Positions 48,601 to 59,979 of a stretch of 64,000 nt of DNA are shown piece by piece; position 1 is the stretch's first letter; the number at the start of each line of letters is the position of its first letter. The position numbers and the translations under genes were made by a program. Below the pieces are notes generated by a model, which worked only from the letters and a program-made list of their open reading frames with translations, had not been told where the DNA came from and ran no database searches. This DNA comes from Portulaca oleracea (Eukaryota; Streptophyta; Magnoliopsida; Caryophyllales; Portulacaceae). The stretch spans positions 29,519,317 through 29,583,316 of the forward strand of contig CM055876.1 of NCBI GenBank assembly GCA_029582165.1. Direction: 5' to 3'.

Positions 48601-49932
48601 GGTGTGGACAAACAAGTCTTTCGGAAAAAATTCACGGCTCTGATAATATTTCCAGTTTAGATACCTCTTTAAGAATGGCTCATTTCATTAAGGGGGATAA
48701 AACGTGGAACGAGGAGCTTCTTGGTTCGCTGGTTCCCCCAGATGCCTAGAAAACCATTAAAGCGATCCCAATTCCGTTTAATCAGATGGATGATTCTCTT
48801 TGTTGGGGTCTGACTAGTTCCGGAGTGTTTTCAACAAAATCTGCCACTTGGCTAGCTCACAATTGTGTTGATTTCCAAAATACGTGGGAATTTAAGTGGA
48901 TATGGAAGTTGAATATTCAACCAAAATTGAAAGTGTTTCTCTGGCAAATATTCCAAGATGTGCTCCCTGTTAAAGCGCATCTTGCCTATCGTGGCATGAA
49001 TATCCTTCCTTTTTTTCCTCTGTGTAATTCTTCTCATGAGAGTGAGGAACATCTATTTCTGCATTGTGATTATGCTCAGGAAATTTGGCGGTTGGCCAAA
49101 CTTCATGCTTGGCTCCCACTTGCTCCGGCATCCAATGATACGCTTGATTCCTTTCTCAACAGGTGTTTGAGACATTCTTCTAAGTCTGTTATAGATAGAG
49201 TTGTGGCCTTGTTGTGGAGTGTTTGGAAGTCTAGGAATCTGGTGGTTTTTAGTCAACAATCAACGCTTCCTGGTAGTTCGTTGTTGCTGCGAAGCGTGCC
49301 TCTGCGGAGTGGAGAATTAGGGACAGATTGGCTGATTCCTTCGGTGAGGGGATAACAATTTCTTCATCTCCTACAGCAACTACGAGATGGGTTTCTTGGT
49401 CAAAGCCTCCTGCAGGAATGATTAAGATCAATTCAAATGAGGCTAGGAGTGCTAGTTGTACTGGAGGGGGTTACATCATCAGAAATTATCAAGGTCGGGT
49501 TCTTGGAGTAGCAGCCTTCAATTTGAACAACTCCTCTGGTTTAGTTGCTGAAGCTGTTGCTATGCGTAATGGAATTAAAGATGTTGTTTCCAATGGATTC
49601 CGTAGGAGTGTTGTGGAAGGGGATAATTTCACTCTTGTTAATATGGTGAATCGCATCTTTCAGGTTCCTTGGGAGATCGCGTTGTTAGTGAAAGATATTC
49701 GAGCTTTTATGAGAGAGTGTAACAAAGTTGTGGTATACCATAAATTGCGTGAAGGGAATCAGGCAGCAGATTGGTTAGCTAAATTTGGGTTATCTTTGCA
49801 ATCGCCTTGTTATTTTAGTTATAGTTTTCATAGAGATCTTTCTGTTATTGTAAGCGATGATGCACTTGGGAGATCCCTCGAGAGAAGACTAGGGTTCCTT
49901 AGTGTCTGTTGTTTTACCCTTTCTAAAAAAAA
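48601..49932 (+). mobile_element. 5'-truncated L1-type LINE with poly(A) tail
   Basis: Target duplication AAGTTGAGTCAATT (48587-48600) and AAGTTGAGTAAATT (49933-49946), 13 of 14 matching. An A-run ends the element at 49,925-49,934. These are the marks of target-primed reverse transcription. Only the 3' part of ORF2 is present: the end of the RT region (FIKGDKTWNEELLGSL), the zf-RVT domain and RNase H. Confidence 0.88.
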
Positions 49933-49939
49933 AAGTTGA
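48660..49939 (+). pseudogene. LINE ORF2 C-terminus: zf-RVT and RNase H domains
   Basis: A stop (TAG near 48,748) breaks the RT-proximal part. The zf-RVT domain follows (WIWKLNIQPKLKVFLWQIFQ, HLFLHCDYAQEIW). After a frameshift near 49,275 the RNase H-like domain continues (KINSNEA where an active D is usual, GGGYIIRNYQG, LVAEAVAMRNGI, EGDNFTLVNMV, REGNQAADWLAKFG). The first catalytic Asp of the domain (normally NxD) is replaced (NSNEA). It is non-functional. Confidence 0.88.
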
Positions 49940-49946
49940 GTAAATT

Positions 49947-50753
49947 AAACATTTAATAATTCAATTAGCTAGCATAAGTATTCAAAATTCCAAAAAACAA
50001 CAATCTCCAAAATTACATAGAAAAATAGTAAGTTATGCATCCAATTAGCAATTTACATTTGATTATTGTGAATCAGTTAACAAATAACAAATCAATTTAA
50101 AATACAAACCGTAATTTAACCACTAGATGATTGAGAATATTAGAATACCTAGAGAATTAAAGATGAATTAGAATGAATTATGGAAAATCATGAATAATAA
50201 ATGTAAACAGACAACTCTAATGTCATTTATTGATAATAAATCATTAAATACCATCAAAAAATGACATTTACCCAAATGAGTGAAAATATAAATTTCACTT
50301 GATATAGTAAAAAATTAATAAAACCCTTAAAAGTATCATAAAAATCATTATTATATTTCATATAATGTAATTTGGTGAAAATATGAGGGCAATATTATAG
50401 TTTTACTCTCGAACAGCTAAAAGCTAATCTAAAAAGTTTATGCAAATAGTTTTTAGGTTTATGCAAATAGTTTTTAGGAAAAAAAGGTTCTTTCGAATTA
50501 AACAGCTAATCCAAAAATTGTTTAACAAACACCCCATTAACTATTTTGACCAAGTCAAAACTATTAATTGTATCCAAACAGTTTTTTTTCCCTAAAATAT
50601 GGTTATGCCAAACAGGACCTATGTATTAGACGTTCATTAAAAAATGATTTTTGGATGATAATATATTGAACTTTTGGGATATTAGACAATAAATGGACTA
50701 AAAAATTGTTCTGCCAAACAGGACCTCTGCATCAGACGTTAATTAAAAAAAGA
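49947..50753. repeat. AT-rich intergenic DNA with a tandem duplication
   Basis: No gene seen. GCCAAACAGGACCT and about 90 bp after it (GATTTTTGGATGATAATATA) occur at about 50,608 and 50,722, a diverged tandem duplicate with a period near 115 bp. Confidence 0.6.
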
Positions 50754-51335
50754 TTTTTGGATGATAATATATCAAACTTTTGAGGTATTGGACAATAATG
50801 CACTAAACTTTAACCTTGAACAATAACACGCTGAACTTTGAGGGGTGTTGGACAATATATAATGCACTCGGAACAATTTCGATGGTGGCTGACTTGGTGG
50901 CGATCTTATAAGGTGGGCAGAGAAGATAAATTGGCTAATATAAAAATTATCTAAATTTATGACACGTCAGCTAATATAGACAAGTAAAGGTGATTTTATA
51001 TAACTAAAATAATAATATCTCAGTGAAAATACGTTCAAGCAAATGTGATTTTATGTTTTTTTACTCTTTTTAAAGTTGATTCTCTTTACTTATGCGTGGA
51101 TTAGCTGACATGTCATAAATTTAAATATTTTTATGGCCAATTCATCTCCTCCACCTACTAAATAGAATTGTCACCGAGTCATTCACTGTCGAAATCGTTC
51201 TGGATGCGTTATTATTCAACATCCCAGAGGCCCATAATACAGTAAATTAATTATTGTCCTAGGTTAAAGTTCAGTTTATTGTTGTCCAACACTCCAAAGT
51301 TCAGTATACTGACATCCAAAAACCCTTAAAAAAAA
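50754..51335. mobile_element. Fold-back MITE
   Basis: Left arm (TTTTTGGATGATAATATATC ... GCACTCGGAACAATTTCGA) is mirrored by the right arm (51,165-51,330; opposite strand TTTTTGGATGTCAGTATACT ... GCATCCAGAACGATTTCGAC). Arms are about 150 bp with substitutions. Non-coding. Confidence 0.65.
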
Positions 51336-51343
51336 AGCACTGT

Positions 51344-51790
51344 TAAAACAAATGTTTAGTATTAAATATAACAAAAAACGATTAAATGGGCCTTATATTT
51401 TGGTGTAATAATTTTAAGGACCTTATATTATGAAAAATAATTGTGGTATGACATTATTTTTGATGTAAATATTTAGGGGGCATTCCGGCCATTTTCCGGT
51501 CAAATATGGCATGAAATAGTGAATTTTTATGTTTAGACGTGTTTATCATGTTAAGAGACTTGCTTATATATGTTAGAGTTAACTATAGATTTCAATTTAA
51601 AATACGCCTAAAGATAAAATTCAGCGCTTTGCGCCATTTTTGATCGAAAATTGGTCAGAATGTCCTCCTAAATATTTACATGAAAAATAATGTCACCCAA
51701 TAATTATTTGTCATAATATAGGACCCTTAAAATTATTACACTAAAATCTGAAACCATTTTAATTGTAGTGTTAAATATAATGATTTTGTA
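51344..51790. mobile_element. Fold-back MITE
   Basis: Left arm text GTGTAATAATTTTAAGGACC and GACATTATTTTTGATGTAAA are mirrored in the right arm (opposite strand GTGTAATAATTTTAAGGGTC and GACATTATTTTTCATGTAAA). Arms about 140 bp; non-coding. Confidence 0.65.
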
Positions 51791-52099
51791 TTAAAGAAAA
51801 TAATTACAAATAAACAAATCGTCGGTTTCTTATGTCCTTTTTTTTGGGGTAAGAACTTGACTTAGTCGGTCAACTTTTGAATTATCTTGAATATGGTTTC
51901 CCAAACGTGAATATGGTTTCATCTCAAGGCACAATTATCTTGCAGTTTTAATAGGTTGGACTACTAGTAGAAGATTGATGGTACTCTAATTTGATTTCCG
52001 AGCAAATTTTAGCAACGTCATTTCCGTTGTCTGGTCTTTGGTCTTTGTGGCGTGGCAAGAAGAGACCCAAAGTCGTCGTTGTCGGCGCTATCAAGAATA

Positions 52100-52606
52100 G
52101 TCTACCTGTCAATTCATTCCGTTGGGCGGGGTTTAGGTGGGGTTTATATCGAGTTTGGGTAAATGTTAATTAGGTATATTTCGGGTTTGGGGAGATATAG
52201 TTGGTATATTTTCTTTTCAGATTAATGTAATGGGTTATGATTGTGCTTTTTTTTCGTTTTTTCTTTAAAAAATGGTCTTTAAATACTATTTTTTGTACAA
52301 TATACATAATAAAATATGATTATGTTCTAGTAACGATAGATTATTGTAACTATTTAACTTAAATTAGAGAAATAACGTCATATAAATGAGTTATGTTTAT
52401 AGTTTAATAGTTAAAAATTCTAATGAAAAGTCACAAATTCTAATAAAGTTGAACTAAAAAATTAATTTTTCGGGTTAAACGGGCGGGTCGGGTTTGACCT
52501 GCTAATTTTCGGGTTCGGTATATTCCAGGTTTAGTTGAGAAAATCGTGTTCAAAACTCAAAAAAATCGTGAGAGTTTGGGTCGGCTCAAAATTTGTCAAG
52601 TCTAAG
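52100..52606. mobile_element. Decayed hAT-type MITE, same family as 21,807-22,321
   Basis: CTACCTGTCAATTC at the left, ACGGGCGGGTCGGGTTTGAC and TTTTCGGGTTCGGTATA at the right, and a shared AT-rich centre (TACAATATACATAATAAAAT) all match the element at 21.8 kb. Ends are eroded and no target duplication is left. Confidence 0.75.
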
Positions 52607-52740
52607 TCGTATCATTACATCGATCCGTACACATTTTGATAAAGTAAAATTAAGTAGGTTTAAATAAATTTTTGTAGATTTAAGCAGAGGTAGGTAAAAT
52701 TATAGAAATGGATATTGAGTTTTCTTTTTGGTCAAGTTAG

Positions 52741-52743
<3 letters not shown>

Positions 52744-52808
<65 letters not shown>
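52744..52808. repeat. (TA)n microsatellite, about 65 bp
   Basis: Uninterrupted TA dinucleotides immediately left of a fold-back MITE. Confidence 0.95.
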
Positions 52809-52810
<2 letters not shown>

Positions 52811-52811
52811 A

Positions 52812-53320
52812 TAATTGGATTCTAATAATCCCTACTTTCACCAATTGACAATGGTGGCCGTAATCTTTCACTTTGTATTACGGTGGTCCAAAAAAATAAA
52901 ATTGGATTGTAGTGGTGCAAATCCACCTCCACATTCTTCCTATTTTTCATTCCTACACTATATTGTTTTATTTTTCGTTCATTTAGAAAGTTAATGAATT
53001 GTAGTTTCTAAAACATTTTTTAAATTATTTTTTTGAGACTCCGAATAATTATTATGATTTTTTAAAAATAATAAAAGTCAAAAAATCATAAAAAATAGTA
53101 AAAAAATGAAAAAAATTTGGGAGAAACGCTGTAAATTCATTAAAAATCATTGTAAAGTGTTATACTAAGTTTTGAATCAAATGCAACACAAAATCTATGA
53201 TTCCCTCAAAAATATCCCACTACAATCCAATTCTTTTTTTTTTGGACCACCAGAATACAAAGTGAAAGTACGGTCCACCATTTTTAGAATCCAATTATGT
53301 ATACAATTGGGATTACTAGG
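52812..53320. mobile_element. Fold-back MITE with AATTGGATTCTAATAAT end
   Basis: The left arm (AATTGGATTCTAATAATCCC ... CACTTTGTATTACGGTGGTC) is mirrored by the right arm (53,208-53,318). Its terminal motif reappears in direct orientation at 53,361, the putative left end of the Mutator-like region. This suggests that the MITE and the larger element share terminal sequence. Confidence 0.6.
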
Positions 53321-53356
53321 TAAAAAGATTGTTATAGGTAATTTAACTTTTTTTTT

Positions 53357-53460
53357 GGGAAATTGGATTCTAATAATACGAACTTTGAGTCATATAAGAC
53401 TTAATAATACGAACTTTCGATTTTGTTCTTAATAATATGAACTTTGACCCCCCAACAGCC
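53357..53460. repeat. Putative left terminal repeat of the Mutator-like element
   Basis: It begins GGGAAATTGGATTCTAATAA and repeats (A)TAATACGAACTTTGA/CG three times within 90 bp. It precedes the GRF gene. The matching right terminus would lie beyond the gypsy array, outside the window, so the assignment is an inference. Confidence 0.3.
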
Positions 53461-53774
53461 CATAGTAACACCGCACCGAGTTAGCTTTGTTCTGACTCGT
53501 CGGTAAAATGACATGGCGGTGGCGGCATATGCTCGTTGCTGTTTGACGTTGCCAGCTCAACATTTGACTTAAAAAAAACGTCATGTCAGCATAACTTTTC
53601 CCTCCTTCACTGTGTTTCTCTCTCATTCTCATATTATTTCATTAATAACCATTTCTCATAAAATTAACTCCCGTCATTTTTCCTCCATCTCCCCCCTTCA
53701 TCTTCATCGTTACTCTTCACAGCCCAGATCTGGGTTTGAAATTTTTTAGCTCATCTTCTGCAACGCTCCCTCCT

Positions 53775-54462
53775 ATGATTTCGAATTTCGAAGTGATGAA
53801 GTCAGATGTAGGTTCGAGTGGGGCGTCCTCTGGGTGGACTCCGAACCATGGACGGATAAAGTGTGAACATGGGATCCCTGTTGTGCGTAAGATTTGTCGA
53901 AGGGAAGAAAATGCTGGGTTAGGGTTCTATGGATGTCCAATGTGGAAGGTAAACCCTAAAATTTGAGGTTTTTGGTTGTGATTTTCGTATATGATGGAAG
54001 GGGTTGAAATTAGGGTTTTCTTCGAGTTTGGGTTTGGGGTTGGTTTTTCCAGAACATGAACTAACTGCTGGTTCTGGTTTCAGTCGAAGCACCTTGACTG
54101 TAGATTCTTCAAATGGGAAAAGGATTTGGTCGGGGAAGTTGAAATTGAAACAGTCGAAGGTTTGGTGGAGCAAAAAGATGCTGAATGAGAGGATTGACCA
54201 ATTGATTTCTGAAATTGAAACTGTTGCACAGTTGAAGGAGGTGAATCTGGGCTTGAAGAAGAAACTTATAAAGGAAAAAGAAAAGAGAATGAAGGCAGAG
54301 GAAAAAATTGTCATGCTGAAGAAGAAGGCCTTTAACAGGTCTTCCATGGAGGTTGTAGGCATAGTTTTTGGTATGTTACTAGTTGTTTTAGTTTCAAAGT
54401 GGATTAAGACTTGGGTGGGTACAAAGTCAGGTTCTGCATCTGAATTTTATGGGGTAGTTTAG
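53775..54462 (+). pseudogene. GRF zinc-finger, coiled-coil, membrane-anchored protein
   Basis: Exon 1 (53775-53948) and exon 2 (from 54084) join across a GT..AG intron. They form a GRF zinc finger: KCEHG, then LGFYGCPMWK, then across the splice LDCRFFKWEKD. In that frame translation stops at 54186-54188 (92 residues). A second frame through 54,180-54,462 encodes the rest of the usual architecture: a charged coiled coil (LNERIDQLISEIETVAQLKE ... KLIKEKEKRMKAEEKIVMLK) and a hydrophobic segment (VVGIVFGMLLVVLVSKW). The two parts are therefore separated by a frameshift between about 54,140 and 54,186, or by a sequencing error. Small GRF/coiled-coil/membrane proteins are numerous in plant genomes; their function is not established. 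It converges on the MULE transposase. Confidence 0.6.
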
Positions 54463-55192
54463 GGTGGGCAGTGTTGATTTTTGTGGATGTAAGCATGTAG
54501 ATGTTGTGGATGTAAGCATTTTGGGGTGGGTAAGTGTCGTAATTTGGTGAACAATGAATTGCAAATTGAATGAATGGATCAGTTGCATTAATTGTGATGT
54601 GTATGTTGCACAATTGAGTTGGATACATTTGTTGTCAATTCATGAGTTGATGTAGTTGACAATTTGTGACATAAAACAGTGTGTACATCACATCAAATGA
54701 AAAAATTCATGTTATTCTGACAAATATAGACAATAGTTCATATTACTGAAATTGACAAATTAAAAGTATATGTTATTCATACATTGAATAATTTAACTTC
54801 ATATTATTATTGGTTTCAAATGTGGAAGTCCATGTTACTAAGACTGTATTACATAAACTTCATATTATTGAAACTGACGTATTTAAAATTTAAAAACAGA
54901 TGTAGACAAAAACAGATGACAGATGTAGACAAAAAAAGATGACACATTAATTAAGAAACATCTGATTAGATTTACTGAATAACATCATCCAAATTACAGC
55001 AAAAGATTCCATGTGTTTCAATCACAAAATGGCATCAATCAGTGCCAAAGAAACAACATGATCAACTTAATTACAGCAATATAGAGTTCTAGGGTTTGCT
55101 GCTACAAAAACATCAAAATGGAAGCATTTTTTGAGCATTGAAAACATAAGCTTCTTCCACCAAAAAAAAGTGGGTGGTGGCATGGAGAATAT
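54463..55192. other. Spacer between convergent genes, no gene seen
   Basis: 730 bp of AT-rich DNA between the 3' end of the GRF gene and the 3' end of the transposase. It has repeated GTGGATGTAAGCAT near 54,481-54,515 and GACAGATGTAGACAAAAA near 54,900-54,940. It presumably holds both 3' UTRs. Confidence 0.5.
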
Positions 55193-56601
55193 TTAGGATT
55201 GTGATGCCCCACTTTGTTGACCATTCCCTTCACTTTGTGGTCCTCCACCAGCAACATCACCAACCACCTATCCAATGGAAAAGTAGGGAAACATGTTTAA
55301 TTTATAAACCCTAAAAAAACATTAAAAAAATAAAATTAAATTAAATACATAAGTCTAATGAGTAGCAATAAAAACTTACCCCTCTCCCACTGCTACAATT
55401 GAACCAATCTGAAATGTTGCCCATCATTCCTCTTCCTTTACCTCTGCCTTCAGCCTCTCCTCTGCCTTGAACCCCTCTCTACCAGTTTCAGATCCAAATC
55501 TGCCACTAGAAGAAACCTCTCTCCCACCAGATCCAGAACCCCTATAAGATCCCCTTCTTGGAACATACCCTGTGTCATCTTTTGTTTGAAACATCCTCCC
55601 AACTCCAATCACAGGTTGTTGCCATCTGCCTCTGCCCCTGCCTCTACCTCTTCCCCTTCCTTGTGCAGCTCCCCTCCCAATGGTTTGTGTCCCATCACCT
55701 CTACCACTGCTATCACCTCTGCCACTGCCATCACCTCTGGCAGCTGATGGTTGTTGAGTTGCTTCTGCTGTGGGACCTTGCTGAGGCTGCAATAGATTCC
55801 TCCTTGGCCTTCCCCTTCCTCTCTTTTCTGGAGGTGGGATGTTTGGATCTTGGGTGTATCGGGGGTCATATTTGTTAGGACACTTCCTTTTATTGTGTCC
55901 TTAAGCATTGCAAATTGAACAAACCATCACCCTTCCATGCGTTGTGAGCTTCCCTGGTCTCTTAGGGTCTTCAGTTGGGCCTCTTTTTCTGTTCCTCTTT
56001 GGCCTACCTGGTCCAATTTGCACTGGTGGTGGATCTAGAGGAAGCTGCACTTCTGGCCAGTGTCTCTCACCCTCACCAGGTGGGATTCCAATATGATAAG
56101 CATCTAGATACTTGGCCTTCTTGTAGTAAGGGTCCACATAATCATCAGGATTGTGCTTCAACCACACAGTACATGCTATGGCATGTCGTGAGTATGCGGT
56201 CAGATCCCATTCTCTGCAAGTGCAACTTCTTTTGCTCATGTCAACCTTACACTTGTCCATATGCAAGTTCACTTCAAATTGGTTGTTCAATGCTGGGTGA
56301 ACATAGGCACTCCTTGCTCTAAGCTTAGATTTATCTAATCTAGTCCTAATCCTGGGGCATATATCATACTCAGATTCCTCCATGATTTCCTTCTTAGTTA
56401 CAGCCCTCTCCATAAGTGATGCTCTGATCTCCTCCAGCATGTAGATGTAGTGTTTAGCCCTAGCTTGAACAATGTAAGCGTTGAAAGTTTCAGCCATGTT
56501 GTTGCATACAACATCACACTTGTTATCTGTCATGAAAAAAGCCCTACAAAATTGGCTTGGATTCTCAGCAAGGAAATCTTCAGCTGCCTGCTGGTCCTCT
56601 T
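55193..56601 (-). pseudogene. Mutator-like (MULE) transposase, C-terminal part, interrupted
   Basis: The - strand frame enters from the right at 56,601 (QQAAEDFLAENPSQFCRAFF), then NKCDVVCNNMAETFNAYIVQ, the end of the MULE transposase domain. A SWIM finger (CTCREWDLTAYSRHAIAC) follows, in which the usual third Cys is Ser. A CCHC knuckle (CSICNA..GHNKRKCP) is interrupted by TAA at 55901-55903. An RG-rich tail (RGRGRGRGRGRW) follows. After a frameshift near 55,480 the frame MMGNISDWFNCSSGRG leads into an intron 55268-55379 (rc GTAAGT..TAG) and a last exon 55193-55267 ending SGASQS. The N-terminal half is displaced by the gypsy insertion at 56,602. These lesions make it inactive. Confidence 0.88.
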
Positions 56602-57778
56602 TGATGTATCCCAGCCAGAGGACCTCTGCTCAGCAGGCTGAGAAACATCAAGTAGAACAGAGGACACGCATTTGAACCAGAACAACAGGGTAAATGGGGT
56701 TCAAGCAGCAGCAAATAGATGAATCCCAACTAGAATCGAATGAATTTCGATTTAGTTAGGACATCAAGGAGGTTTATCTGCTCGGATCCAGCAACAACAC
56801 AACCAAGAATGCTCAATCGACACCAAGGAACAAAAACAAAGGAAAAATGAAGGATAGAAACAAGTGATTATCAATCAATACAGACACGCCATGATCGATT
56901 ATCACAAGGGCAATCTTAATCCAATCCTTAGTTACAGACACACCTTCTAAGGATCAAATCAAGTCCTACCTATTCACCACTTGATTGCCAAATCAAGATA
57001 CTGAGGTAGAATTTGAGAGTTGTTAGATACTCACAAACAAAGCAAGCTCAAGGCTCATCTATTTCATCAATTCACCGTCCCCCGAAGGACATTACAGAGG
57101 GGTATTTAAAACCCAGCTGAACTCTAATTAAGAGTTTCTTGAGCAAAAAGAAAACGTCCTAATCTTACTTAATTAAACTAATATGTGACTAAAATAAGAA
57201 GCTTTTAGATCAATTGGAGGACTAATAAAAGCATCACACATGGCATCTTCATGAAGCTTCTAGAACAATTGGAATGTACTAGAAACATCACACATGGCGC
57301 TTTCTTATTGGAGCATCATCCTTCACATGGATACCAAATCCGTAATTGTTAACGCTGGTGTGTTTCTTCCTTTAGTAGTGAATGTCCTTGGGTGTCCAGA
57401 ATAAAATAACAGTGTAGGACCCAAATGACCTTCGGACCATGTAAGCTTGGACATTATGAACGACCTTCTAAGAACAAACTGAAAGAGAAGCCTTAATTCT
57501 GGTTTATTGGTAGAATAGTGAAGGAGTCATGTAAGATGAAGACATGATCTCCACTGAGCGTCCTTGCCCTTCTTGTTAGATTTGTATAGAATGCGAATGA
57601 CTCTTGAAAGCACTTGCTCTTGGACAATCATGGAAAGCACAATGAAAAGTGAGGTATTGAGATAATAAAGATGGCCTCGCATATGGTGAATGACCTTGAT
57701 ATCATCAAGGTCCATCCGGGATTCACGAATGACCTTTAGGCATCTTGGCACCAAATGAGGTTGTGGTGATTTCCATCA
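56602..57778 (-). repeat. Gypsy LTR copy a (1177 bp)
   Basis: TGATGTATCCCAGCCAGAGG ... GATTTCCATCA. It lacks the roughly 19-bp TTACATCAGAATAAACTAA segment that copies b and c share, so it is the most distant of the three. Confidence 0.87.
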
Positions 57779-59868
57779 TTCCCCATGTTGAGAAAAGTTT
57801 GACCTCAAACTTGGAAGGTCCTTTGCCTCAAAATAATGTGGTCTCAAATAAGATACATGGAAGGTTGCACTTCCACCAAGTTCATCAGAAATCGATTTGT
57901 AATCATTGTCTCCCACTTCTCAAGGACCTCAAGGGACCTTGACTCTTGGATTCAACTTCCCTTTCTTCTTGGATCGAAATCTGTCCTTCTTTAGGTAGAT
58001 CAAACAAGTTCACCCAGAGGAAACCCATCTTCTTCCTTCTTTTGTGAACAAAATCATGAAACTTAGCTACCTTCTTCCGTTAAATGCTGAAATTGACGTT
58101 CAAGAGGCAAACCAGGGGGTTTTTCTTCCGGAAACACATAAGGATAGTGTTCCAACGGATGAGTAAGGAGGGGGTGGCTATTTGAGGAGTTTGGGTTTAT
58201 GTTTAGGTTTAGGAGAATAAGGTCCTTATAATCAAGAAACTCAGGGTGTTCAGCAACCAAGAGTGTAATAAAATTTGGTTCAGTAACCACATTCTCCTTG
58301 GGTATAACAAGCTGGAATGGTTTCAAAGGAGTGGGGTAAGTCTTTTTGTGGCTAAGAATAAGGTCCTTGGTCGTATCAAAGAACTTCAACAACCAGGTCC
58401 TTAAGGACAAAAGCGTAGGTTGATGGATTTTGGGAATTGGCTCATTTATGGAGGGTGTTGATGTGAAGGTAAAGGGACATGGAAAGTAGGTTTCGAGACT
58501 CCCCTTCTTGGATAGGAATTTATTTGATATGAGGGGTTTTTGTGGGGCTTTTGGGGCTGTTTTGTGGGCTAAGGACAGTGGGGGTTTCAGTGGTGGGTTG
58601 ATGGTAGGATTAATGACAAACCAAGGTTGGTAAGGAATGTGCAAATCAGTGCTTGGCTGTCTCAAGGACCTTGGGGCAGAACAACTGACAATTTGAGCAA
58701 AAGGATATGCGACATAGATGTTTCTCTTGCTAAGCATGGTGAAGGTATGACATGACAATGTGCCTCCTAGCACAACTTCACGATAAACATCAGGCATACT
58801 TCGATATAGAGCATATGATCAAGGCCTTAACAACATTCCACACTAATCCACAACAAGCATTATCAAAGCTCACAAAATCAAGATAATACGACTCCACTTC
58901 TTTTCCACTATCTTGACTCATCCAAAGTTGTATAGTCATGATACCCTTCTCAACACAACACCAAAGCACATGAAATTTCACAAAACATGCATTCATGAAA
59001 CTCCAAAATATTCGCAAGTATGCTTCATTCATGCCAAACAAAATAATGTAGTAAAGAAATTCTTGAGATCCCATACCTTGACCAAAATATTGGACACCAA
59101 TTGACTTGAAAAGGATCAAGGCCGGAAAGTTAACATCATCAATAAAAACAATGAGCTCCTCCATTGAGTTTGGGGGCTTGATACTCCATTCCTCATACTT
59201 GGACCTCCTTTGCTTCAACCTCTTCCTCTTCGGTCTTCTTCTAACCTCCAAGTTCACCCATAGAAATGACCTTGGTTGGAAATAAACCAACTCAACATTG
59301 AAGCCATTGGAAGCTTCATTCTCCATTTTCATCACGCGAGGTTACGATTCGACAATGTCATTGGCTGACAGGACCCTAAGGTCGTTGGCTGTGTCAAGGA
59401 CAGACAGTCCTCAACCTCCTCATCATAGACAGGATCCTCCAAAGGTTCATTTACACACTCTTCTTCATCAAGATCCTCTACTTCCTCATCATACATAGGA
59501 AGAAGATCTAGATTGACTTCTTCTTTCTCCTCCAACTCCATATAATCTTCTTCATTTTCATACACATCAAAAATAGGAGGGTGATCGACCTCGTGTTCTT
59601 CCTCGTGTTCATCCTCAAGAGAAAAAATGGCCTCAACAACTTTTGACGCATCATAAATCTCATGTTCATCTCGAATTTGATGTTCCTCGTCTCGAACCAA
59701 AGGTGGTTCACGTGATTTCCTAGAATTGTAAATAAATTCATACCAATCCATCTCCAATTGTCGCACCTTGAGGTCAAGGAGTTCAAACTCGCGTTTCAAT
59801 CTCCTTAATCTCCTTTTCTCCTTCAAAATCAGTTCACTCTCTCGAGATGAAGGCTTGTTGAAAGTCAT
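57779..59868 (-). pseudogene. Gypsy internal region, copy 1 (deleted pol)
   Basis: The ATG at 59868 opens MTFNKPSSRESELILKEKRR with a heptad-like gag remnant (LRRLKREFELLDLKVRQLE). Acidic repeats follow (PVYDEEVED), then a Lys/Arg-rich block (RRRPKRKRLKQRRSKYEEW), then PEFLDYKDLI and the RT lead-in VFPEEKPPGLPLE. It carries the same RT/RNase H/integrase-core deletion as copy 2 and retains decayed integrase-tail sequence down to 57,779. The frame is broken near 59,335, 58,795 and 58,080 relative to copy 2. Most differences from copy 2 lie at CAG/CTG/CCG words. Confidence 0.82.
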
Positions 59869-59979
59869 GGTTGCTGGTTTTTTTGTGGCTATATGTTTGG
59901 GATGATTTGGGATGTGTTTAGGCTCAAAGGAATCAGAAACGAATCACCAAAATGGTAGCTAGCTCTGATACCAAATTTA

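Noticed and set aside
52744..52808. Long alternating TA run as a possible origin or regulatory element
   Set aside because: A simple dinucleotide microsatellite explains it; nothing around suggests a function.
54004..54462. A single 152-residue gene starting upstream of the coiled coil at 54,004
   Set aside because: Its first 60 residues are intron and an off-frame reading of the GRF exon; the splice-based model with CRFFKW in frame is better supported.
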